A stretch of 24,330 nucleotides of DNA from Paramarasmius palmivorus. Taxonomy: Eukaryota; Basidiomycota; Agaricomycetes; Agaricales; Marasmiaceae. The stretch spans positions 1-24,330 of the forward strand of contig JAYKXP010000341.1 of assembly GCA_037176845.1 (NCBI GenBank), given 5' to 3'. Every line of letters starts with the position of its first letter. Position 1 is the first letter of the stretch. The notes below the pieces were generated by a model. The model ran no database searches, had not been told where the DNA came from, and worked only from the letters and a program-made list of their open reading frames with translations. A program made the position numbers and the translations under genes. Shown one piece after another: positions 11,001-19,010 of this stretch.

Positions 11001-12054
11001 GCAAACAGGACAGCCGGGTAGCCGGCTAATTTATTACCGGCGCTCCTTGAACTCGAACGCCCATGTCAAGTTACACTCCAACAATCCTTTGCCATTCTAT
11101 TTGAACCAAGTGTCGCGGTAAGCCTTTGAACGTGATTATTCCTATCAGAATCTCATTTGATGCTCGATATTTTAGCTGTACACCAAGGTTTTGATCCCGA
11201 ACTGATTCGGATGCCTTCAACCTTGACTCAGGCTCAAACGTGTAATTCTCCGAAGAACGCTTGACTCTACGCAAGGTGGCGCTCGTGTTCTCACTCTGTT
11301 TCTTATTCCCAATCTTCTGATACACACCTACCGGAACTAGACTTCTTTGCCCCAGAAGTCAGCCTCAAGTCAGCCCCTTCACAATGTGACTGATAACTTC
11401 GATACCAATGTACACGTCCCTGACAGCGCTCGACTCTCCTACATGTCTCAAGCCTCAATATGGGTATCACGGTAGTCTTTGGAGTACAGAGCAGTCACAT
11501 ACCACTCCTCCAAGTGAGCGACATTAAAACACGAGACTGACACGCATCTAATGTAGCACCTTGAGCGCAAAAGTTGGAGCCTTACAATCGCATCGTGGTA
11601 AACATCTTGCGGGCACGCAACATCGTTGGAGTAAGTTGGAGTATATTTGTCTTGGGCTTAGAAGTTCGATCAATTTACGTTGACAAAGCAAGCATTTGAT
11701 TCTGAATTTTGCCATTCGCACTCTTACTCGTCCAACAGTGATATACAGCATGCGCCACGGTATTAAATCCACTCCATTTCGCAACGAGCGGTATTAATCT
11801 CCCCAGAATCTCGGACTATGCTCAATGGGAATTGCTTAATCTATCAGCTCCGTGTACCTAAGGCGTATTCAAGTTATTTCTTCGAGTCGTGTGAGTTCAC
11901 ATGCTAGTGATGATTATCATTATTTCCAGGTTGCTTACAATCGATCCGTGTAGCTGGCCACAAATTACGAGCGCCGATGGAGAGTTTACGCCCAAACATC
12001 GTTTCGAAATGCATCGCCAACACCGCTCGCCACTCGCCAAGTCGAAAACGAAGG
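8072..12054. other. about 4 kb intergenic; no gene supported
   Basis: I read both strands and found only short frames with no recognisable domain. The longest are 8159-8494 (-), 9760-10050 (+), 10106-10417 (-) and 10207-10485 (+). One plus frame is open from an AG at 8245-8246 to a TGA near 8523, with no start or family. Around 10080-10420 the plus strand is strongly purine-rich, so the minus-strand frames there are proline- and serine-rich by composition. A pyrimidine-rich stretch lies near 9030-9130. A small gene with several short introns could be missed here. Confidence 0.45.
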
Positions 12055-12061
12055 TATAAAA
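12055..12061 (+). promoter_or_regulatory. TATA box of the small secreted protein gene
   Basis: TATAAAA occurs 75-81 bases before the ATG at 12136. This is a normal distance for a fungal TATA promoter with a short 5'UTR, and TATA promoters are common on inducible secreted-protein genes. No specific regulator site is recognised. Confidence 0.6.
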
Positions 12062-12135
12062 GCGTAGCAAATCGTTAGCCAAAACCTCAGCACCAGACAA
12101 CCTCCTACAACTCACAAGCTCTTATATCACCAAGC

Positions 12136-12595
12136 ATGCGATTCACAACTCTTCTACTCACTTTGACCACCGCTGCCATTGGTGTTATTGGTGTCCCTAC
12201 TGCAGAGGATATCACCAAACGTGAAACCTCGTACGGGAACCCCGACCTCGTCGTTGACCAAGGCGACCGTTGGAAGCTCAACTTTGGCTCCACCGGTGGT
12301 CATCCCAATGCTTGTCCGGGACATTGTGAGTCTCTCATACAACGGTCAACCCGACTACCGTGTGCTCATCCTTTACATCTTATAGACATCTGCTACATTC
12401 CAAAGGACGGCGAACGGCACGGCGACGAAAGCTGGGGAAACCCAGACGACATGGTCGATGAAGGGTGAGGATATTTACTCCGAATAATCTAGTATTTCGC
12501 TAACTTCACGTTTCAGGGACCGCTGGCGCTTCAACTACGGTAACGCGAACAACAACCCATGCGGCAACCACTACATCTGTTACTACAACAAGTAA
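12136..12595 (+). CDS. small secreted protein with two tandem cysteine modules
   Basis: The predicted 115-residue protein is encoded by exons 12136-12325, 12386-12464 and 12517-12595. The introns are 60 and 52 nt; the second has a CTAAC branch point at 12500-12504. Residues 1 to about 23 form a signal peptide (MRFTTLLLTLTTAAIGVIG...). A Lys-Arg at 28-29 in EDITKR is a likely Kex2 site, leaving a mature chain of about 86 residues. That chain is two copies of one module: residues 32-70 (SYGNPDLVVDQGDRW...CPGHYICYIPK) and 79-115 (SWGNPDDMVDEGDRW...CGNHYICYYNK). Each has two Cys spaced C-x5-C (60/66 and 105/111), which suggests one or two disulfides. Joining frames across both introns recreates the second module, which strongly supports the model. 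I do not recognise the family. An effector, an antimicrobial protein or a developmental secreted protein are all possible. There is no homologue elsewhere in the window. Confidence 0.8.
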
Positions 12596-13288
12596 TTAGG
12601 ATTCCATAGTTGCATTTCTACCGATTGCGAAGACCATCATGCCTAGTGTACTATCTCGAATACAATGATTTTGAACTAGCACGGTTTACGTCACTCGCGG
12701 AGGTTTCATCAATCGACTTTGCTTCCAGACGCCACAACAACCAATTGATGTCTTCCCAAACAACTCGAATCTATCCGAGTTTAAGTACATCGCGTCTATA
12801 ACTTTCAGGCACATATCACCCCCTTCCGCGTTTCTGTTACCACTTCAGGCTCGAACGCATTAGTTCCTTCCCGACGTTGAAACACAGATTCTTCAGTCGA
12901 AGTATGAATCTGCCTACGCGCCTTTCATACTTGAGGAACGGGAAATCCTTGCATCGAAATGTTTGAGACACTATCACTGAGGCTCAGAATAATGTTTTTA
13001 TTTCCCAGAGCGTTCCGTTTAATCTTGCCGTCAGCCCTTACCAATGGATATAGCTTTGACAGCTACTATCGATGGCGGGGTGCATGCTAGTTACGCGAGC
13101 AAGTGCAGAGCTTGGGATACAATGCTGATTTTTTCTACTACACGTCATTTTGATTCCCAAAAAGCAAGTCCATGGATCTATGTCATGACGAAGAAGGAGA
13201 GGATGAATAGTACATATGTAACGAAAAAAACCTATATCCAAACAACACGTGTCGCGCAAAAAGGACCTCGTCCCACATTTTCCTCGTT
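12596..13288. other. convergent intergenic region; no gene seen
   Basis: This lies between the ends of the secreted-protein gene (+) and the first GH76-like gene (-), so it should hold two 3' ends. A short plus frame at 13044-13349 overlaps the GH76-like tail and is not supported. Confidence 0.5.
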
Positions 13289-15434
13289 CTATGATTTGCG
13301 TTCAGAGTACCTGGGGGGACTATCATCAACGGAAGTCTGCGATGAATAACTGGAATCCGTTCTTTGATTTAACAACGTGATAATCTGGTTCATTGCTCCA
13401 CGCAATTGCACCATGTCCTCGTCCCTCGCTCTACTTTCCTGCGACCTGTCCACCGTGACTTGTGGATGTGATTCAACGGAGAAAGGGTCAGGTTGTAGAT
13501 CCGCCTGTACACCCGCCCTACGTCGTCGAAGGTACCAAAATACAGTACCTAAACCTATGACTCCGAAAACACTGCCGAGTACAGCACCGATGATTGCACC
13601 AACAGCCAATTTCTTGGCTGGTGGTGAGGGTAATGGCGTTGAATTCGGTGGGTCATTCGAGTCTGTCGTATTGGTTGTAAGTGTTTCGGTCGAGTTGAGC
13701 CGTATACCCGCTAGTAAAACGGTAATTGCACTAGCTTGTGCGTTTGACTTGTAATTGTCAGAAGGCGGGCCATTCCAATCGGGTGCGTATATGGCGCTCT
13801 GGGGGTCCTTTGCCTTTCCTATGACGGTATTATACTATAGTTTTAGACGGATTAGATTCCTATCGAGTGATGAGGGAACTGAAGACCTACCTGAGCACTG
13901 ATGTATCCTTCCACCACATTCTTCAGCGCAGAGGCTGACGCAGTGCTGTACCATACCGATAGCGCACGAACCATCGAACCTGCAGCTTGATTATCTGTAT
14001 AACTACCCCCTAAGCATCAAGTCAAGCTTCGTGGTGGCATACGCACCTCCACTTTTTAGAACTCCAGTGACGGAGTGCCACTCGGGGTTAAGTATTGCGC
14101 TCGATACCAGCTTCGTGAGGCTGATAGCGTAGATGATTAGTACGTATTTTCTAGCGACAACTGTGTGCATACCTGTCGTTGACAGCTGAATCAGCTGGTT
14201 GAAGAAGTGACAACGTTGTTGCTCCTTCGATAGTCAATCCAGAATTACCGGGTACAGTGTGATTTGTGATATTGCATGATTTGACGTCTATCCCATCTTG
14301 AACGATGAAATCGTTTGTGATCAATTGGTTTTGAATGAAAGAAAACGCCCGCTGAGCTGAATCAAGATACGTCTGATTCGATCGATTCACGTCGGCAAAT
14401 ATTGAAGAGACTCTGTAGGATGGGATGACAGGTGACGATATTGCGTCAAGGACGCACTTACAGGAGGGACCATCTGGATCACAGGTCAATTAGTATCTAG
14501 ACATTGATAGCGAGTTGCCAAATCTTACAACGTTGATTTCCCCAAGATTGAATCATTGACACCGTCGGCCTTCTGCTAGAAGTGTTATTATATACCCTCA
14601 TTCAGAGACCAACCAGACCCACGTTGAATGTTCCGCCGTTCAGGTCACCTAAAACGATATGTAAATGGCTCGCGTTGGGGGAGCTAGAGAAAACTGCTTA
14701 CGATTGAAGCACTGTTGAGGAATCGAGAAGTTCCGAGAGATATTCTGATTCTCGTCGTCGTTCAGGGTATATCTTGATGCCCAGTCCCACGCCAGGCCGG
14801 CCCTTTGGAGAAACAAAGGATTCTTGTATGCTGTATAAGCCCGCAGTGCTGCATAGCAATACGACCTGGAGCATCTAATATCAGAACATTGTTCAATTTC
14901 GATACACCTATACGAACCTACAGACTCGTTTGAAGCTGAATGTCGCTGGCTGCATTAGCCGACATCCCAAGAATAAGAATCGGTACTAACGCTTGTCCCG
15001 ACAAGCGTATGGTCATGTCAGTTAACCAGAAGAAAAAAAACAGGTGGTGAGAAACGCGCACTTGTCCACTCAAAAATGGATCATTGTCGTCATTAGTTTC
15101 CCCAAGTATGCTAAGCAGTCTGTCTCTAAACTGCGTTTTCTTAATCGTCAAAATGTCAAAATCGGCCATTTCGCTATATAACGCGCTTTCGGTCATGCCA
15201 TTGGGATTCGGGGCAGGAATCTTTACAAACGCCAGCTCGATGGCATCGCTGGCGAGAGAGATGCGTTCTGCAAGTGAGATGGTGATGGTTGTGTTCTGCA
15301 ATACGGCTGGTGAATTTTATAGCTACAGTCTAGATGTGAGACGGACTTACCTCCCATCCAGTGGGAATTTCAGAGGGAATCGTAACACCTAGACCAAATC
15401 CTGTCAAATACAGTATGATGAAATAAAGCAGCAT
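13289..15434 (-). CDS. GH76-like membrane-anchored surface protein (paralogue A)
   Basis: The predicted 519-residue protein has 11 exons (transcription order): 15434-15351, 15295-15062, 14949-14918, 14865-14702, 14648-14623, 14572-14529, 14473-14462 (12 nt), 14412-14173, 14120-14047, 13994-13891 and 13834-13289. The introns are about 50 nt except the second (112 nt). An N-terminal signal peptide (MLLYFIILYLTGFG) precedes a GH76-type alpha-helical domain. Family-like segments are ESALYSEMADFDILT, YAALRAYTAYKNPLF, NQTYLDSAQRAFSFI, NSGLTIEGATTLSLL and GSMVRALSVWY. Then come a Ser/Thr/Pro-rich linker, one TM helix (about 414-439) followed by RRRR, and a cytoplasmic tail ending PPRYSERKS. GH76 includes alpha-1,6-mannanases and the wall transglycosidases Dfg5/Dcw1, but the Asp-Asp pair normally seen just before the W-W-x-L...RAY segment is missing. 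Activity is therefore uncertain. The acceptor of exon 3 is the least certain splice site. Confidence 0.88.
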
Positions 15435-16824
15435 GAGGGGGCTAGGTTAGGAAGACACCTCGAAACGAGGTAAACAGTATAAGACTCCACGATTCATCAT
15501 TGTTACAATCATGATCAGAGCCGCTTTTTCCGCCGCAACAACAACCTTAGTTCATCGATAGAAAAAGCATATGCCATCTCTGAACTTTCCCGAGCCAGAT
15601 CAAGGCTCAATGATGTTGAATGGAGTCATGCAGCACAGTCTTGATCTTCCAATCACGATCAGATCTTGGCAATACTGATCATGACCTCCGTTGCTCCTCA
15701 TTGGTTACCTAGCCTGCAGTGGTAGCTAAAGCATGAGAAGCGCAAAGGATCAGTGATATTCCCCTTCCGGATGCGGTCCAGACGTACTGCCCATAACTGA
15801 TAGCTTGCGTGAACTGCTTACTCGACGAAAGGCACGAACCCGTGCTAGAGTGCATGATTTCCTGGAAGAAACGAATAAGTAAACATGCATAGTCTGGACA
15901 CATCTGGTCATCATGCTGTCTTCTATTTCACTGTAAAGAGCTCGAGCCACCACCTTCAATAGCTCAAAGTGGTGAGAAACGGAAGCAGTAACGAGCTACG
16001 AATAGTGGGATTGATGGTTCCGCAATGATTTTGACCCGGTCACCCTGCAAATGAGAGCGGCAATATCAAGGCGATATCTGTTCGCTACTTGGGTGCGGTT
16101 TCAGATCCATCTTCGATCTACGCGTAACTAAAAAGATATGAACAGCCTGAGGGTCATTCGTGATCGAAATTGAATAGAACAAACTTACGAATCCCGGCAC
16201 CTTGATTTTGGAACCGTTCAATGAGGTTTTTGATATGTACCAAGCATAAGAGCACTGGAAAGAGGACGAACAATTCGCTGATGGTTGCGGAAAGGTAGTT
16301 TCTGTCTGTCAACGTGGTGGTTGACAAACAAATTGCGCTCGCACTCCCGCGGCGCTCATTGTGGGAAATGATGACCAAGGCGCTCGCTGTCACCATTGTC
16401 GGCGGATTGCTTCTCACCCGGCTACTCTGTCGAGATCCCATCTGGAAACGGAGAGGGTAGAAACATGTACTCGTCTTCTGTTATTCTTTCGGGGAATGTA
16501 TAGTTCATCCTAAGCAAACTCTCAGAACTGACCGGACTGAAATGAATCGTCAAAATTGACCCTCCGTTTGTCATCTGCCACTAGAAGGGCTGCCAGTATT
16601 TGTGACTTAGGAGATCAATATCCCGGTTCATGTGGTCGATGCTACCTTTCCAAATGCTAGGGTTTTTGTTTGTACTGGGAGCAATTGAACACGGTCAAAA
16701 TAGTTAGAGGTGAGTGATCAGTACTCGGTATCAATCTGCATAGATGAGCGCTGACTCACTTCAGTGACCTTCATCACGTTGGAACCTTGAACACGCCTTT
16801 AATCCGTAATGATGTACACACTCA
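15435..16824. other. upstream of paralogue A; no gene supported
   Basis: The proximal part should contain the promoter of the minus-strand GH76-like gene; a TATACTG-like string lies near 15474-15480 on the minus strand. A minus-strand frame at 16154-16441 contains a hydrophobic stretch (ELFVLFPVLLCLV) and ends near a plausible donor. The frame could not be extended through convincing exons and stops appear quickly, so a decayed membrane-protein exon is possible but not claimed. Confidence 0.4.
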
Positions 16825-17690
16825 GTAAATGGAAAATATACCGCTCGGAAGAATGACGGAGAGAAACAAGATATTTCAACCAATAATTTAGTTTGCTGGT
16901 GATATTCTGTTTTTCAACTGAGAGAATTTCCTTATTGGGCAGTTTCACTGAGAAGATTCCTGGTGTATCGCACCTCTTTTCAGCTATTGACTGATATACA
17001 GTCAATCCCCGGACCTTGCAATGACCCCGTTCCTTGCAATGGTAGCTCCTCTGCTCTACACACCTCGAAATCTCCCGCGGAGAAATTTGCAGGGAACTCT
17101 TATAGCATACACAGATAACTTATAATAACTGTAGCTTGATCCATCCATTGCTGAAGCAATGGCAAACATCTTTACAGGAAAACCCACCAAAAATGAAATT
17201 TGCCGGCTGAGTTTTACGACGCTCCACCCGACAAAAAACCAGAAAAAAATTCAGCATACCTGAATGAGTTATATGGATGATTTGGGATACTTTCTACTGC
17301 GGTGAATCAGCTGTGGACAACAAGGAAAGCGTAACAGTTGAGGAGAGAGCAAACTGAGCGTTGAAAAGTGTACGTCACTACATTGATCCACCAATCAGAT
17401 GCCTCAGATGGTCGCTAAATAAGGAAATTTGTTCCATTGCAAGGAATGGGAAACGGCTTTCGGGAGCCTTCATCAAGAACAATCTCTCTAGGACACTATC
17501 CCTCCCTTTCTTATTCTTTTTTGAGAGCCATACAGTTTGTAATGAGTGTACCTAGATGTCTAAGAAAACCGGCTGAGAAAAGCTGCCCTCAGGAGTTTTT
17601 CCGAACGGAAACAAATTTGGCCATTGCAAGGACCGTGACTGTACGCCATATCCGCACCCAATTCCTCCGAGCGGAATATTTTCCATTTAC
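16825..17690. repeat. long imperfect inverted repeat (MITE- or foldback-like element)
   Basis: The outer arms 16825-16854 and 17661-17690 are inverted copies matching at 28 of 30 bases. Further inward, 17011-17023 pairs with 17622-17634 (one mismatch) and 17030-17042 pairs perfectly with 17434-17446. The arms are therefore nested and collinear over roughly 220-250 bases, with indels. The decamer CCTTGCAATG occurs twice on each strand inside. No transposase frame is present in the ~390-base centre, so if it is a transposable element it is non-autonomous. Exact ends and target-site duplication could not be fixed. It lies 376 bases before the tRNA gene. Confidence 0.6.
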
Positions 17691-18066
17691 GTTGTGACAG
17701 ACATCGAGATCGGGGGAGGTTATGTTGAGATAGCTTGCGACCTTTGACACCGGAATATACATATCCATCTACGGCTCCTAATGCAACGCTCATGGATTAT
17801 ACATCGACCGGTTAACTTGAAGCTCGAAGCCCGATCTCTCGAGCTTTCATCCTCGTTCACCCCGGGCCGCGCGCGGCGGCTATCTGTCTGGTCAACCAAG
17901 TCCTCGATTAATCAAGGAAGTCACTGATCGCTACAGTCGTTATAATTCCAGCTGTTCCCTAGTGGGACCCCGTACAATTACTTTGTAATTACGGAGTTGT
18001 GTATTTATCTATCTATCACTGAGAAACCGCAGCGCCATTGTACTCTCAATGACGATGTGTACTCTA
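17691..18066. other. between inverted-repeat element and tRNA; no gene
   Basis: The stretch contains a GC-rich patch near 17860-17880 and an AT-rich imperfect hairpin near 17970-17994 (CCGTACAATTAC, TTT, GTAATTACGG). No coding frame is supported. Confidence 0.5.
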
Positions 18067-18170
18067 GGCGAGATGGCCGAGCGGTCTAAGGCGCCAGACT
18101 AAGGATCAGCGTCGTCGAGACGCAATTAATCTGGTCCGAAAGGGCGTGGGTTCGAATCCCACTCTCGTCA
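18067..18170 (+). tRNA. tRNA-Leu(AAG) with a 24-nt intron
   Basis: The acceptor stem GGCGAGA (18067-18073) pairs with TCTCGTC (18163-18169) with one G-T pair; A18170 is the discriminator base. The D-arm (TGGCCGAGCGG) and T-arm (GTGGG TTCGAAT CCCAC) carry standard A- and B-box sequence. The anticodon stem CCAGA (18094-18098) pairs with TCTGG (18130-18134). The loop reads CT-AAG-G, so the anticodon is AAG at 18101-18103, decoding CUU Leu. A 24-nt intron (18105-18128) sits after position 37, the usual place for nuclear tRNA introns. The extended variable arm (TCCGAAAGGGC) is class II, as expected for leucine. CCA is not encoded, as in eukaryotes. Confidence 0.95.
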
Positions 18171-18182
18171 AACAGCCCTTTG

Positions 18183-18187
18183 TTTTT
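18183..18187 (+). terminator. RNA polymerase III terminator
   Basis: A TTTTT run lies 13 bases after the tRNA end, preceded by TTTG, and fits a Pol III stop for the tRNA-Leu transcript. Confidence 0.8.
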
Positions 18188-18550
18188 CCTTCCCGCGTAC
18201 TCTGAACAACAAAATACATTCTATCCATATAATCTGACCATCAAATATATACTACAGGCTAGCTTCCGGCATTCAAGGATCCAGAATTTTCGAGTCCTGG
18301 TGCGAAATCTATTATACAAAAAAGAGCAGACTTTTTGGAACTTTCCAGATCGTTTGTCCCAGACATAAAGTACCATAAAAGGCAAAAAGTGGGGCAAGAA
18401 CAGCGAAAGCGCAAGAAATTTCTGGAAAAAAATCAGTTTCGGCATCCAGCCGAATTCTTCCCTGCCGATTTTGTAATGGAGCAACAGGCAGGTAAACGCA
18501 ACAACGGGACCACAGCGGGAGACGGCAAACGCGAAAACAGGAACATGTAC

Positions 18551-18600
18551 GACAGGCAGCGTAGCTTTGGGAAAATCATTGCAAAATTACAGCAGCCCTG
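18551..18600 (+). repeat. direct repeat, copy 1 (~50 nt)
   Basis: The segment resembles 18732-18780. Both contain GCAGCGT(A/G)GCTTTGGGAA followed by ATTACAGCA or AGTACAGCA. Differences are scattered substitutions with no large indel. Weaker similarity may continue another ~40 bases past each copy. Confidence 0.6.
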
Positions 18601-18714
18601 ACTTGACCCCGACAGAGCATGAGACCAGTACTCGAGAGACAATGGAACCGCAACGGAACACTGACAGCAAACGGGTTTATGACAACCTGAAAGCCTGAAG
18701 GTGGGCTGCGAGGA

Positions 18715-18731
18715 GCCGGCCTTTGGCCGGC
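18715..18731. repeat. perfect GC hairpin GCCGGCC-TTT-GGCCGGC
   Basis: A 7-bp perfect inverted repeat with a three-base loop lies directly against the second direct repeat. It could form a very stable hairpin in DNA or RNA, or be the scar of a small insertion. Its role is unknown. Confidence 0.7.
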
Positions 18732-18780
18732 GACGAGCAGCGTGGCTTTGGGAAGATTAATGGAAAAGTACAGCACCCCG
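18732..18780 (+). repeat. direct repeat, copy 2 (~50 nt)
   Basis: Second copy of the repeat at 18551-18600, displaced by 181 bases and beginning immediately after the GCCGGCC hairpin. Confidence 0.6.
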
Positions 18781-19010
18781 GCACCGTGCATAGCACGGGT
18801 CAGAGTTCTAGTATTCGACATATACAGTCAGGACAGCGCGACGACGCAAGCGGTAGCTATATTCGGTATAGTGAATCTTGTACTGCGTTTTTAGCAAGGT
18901 TTTTCACATCTCGTATAATGTTTTCACAACCCGCAATGTCTCAATCAATTGTAAGAAGGTCAAAACCTGGACACCTACGGCCCGGAGATACTACGACTTG
19001 CAACTATCAG

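Larger units (their letters stand above)
18188..19010. other. intergenic between the tRNA and paralogue B
   Basis: No gene is supported. The frames at 18335-18601 (+) and 18723-19064 (+) are antisense or random-looking. The stretch contains the direct repeat pair and the GC-rich hairpin listed separately, and it must hold the 3' end of the minus-strand GH76-like gene. Confidence 0.5.

Noticed and set aside
14151..14489. Reading exon 8 of paralogue A as continuous through the intron at 14413-14461
   Set aside because: The retained frame does not match the phase of exon 6, and paralogue B has a stop in the equivalent place; the 12-nt exon model fits both genes.
14918..15301. 127-codon minus frame taken as one exon of paralogue A
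   Set aside because: It reads through the second intron; comparison with paralogue B shows the true exons end at 15062 and resume near 14949 in a different frame.
16154..16441. Minus frame with a hydrophobic stretch, possible membrane-protein exon
   Set aside because: Attempts to extend it through plausible introns met stops in every join tried; left as undecided intergenic sequence.
18335..18601. 88-codon lysine-rich plus frame after the tRNA
   Set aside because: A-rich composition without domain; it covers part of the direct repeat and is more likely non-coding.
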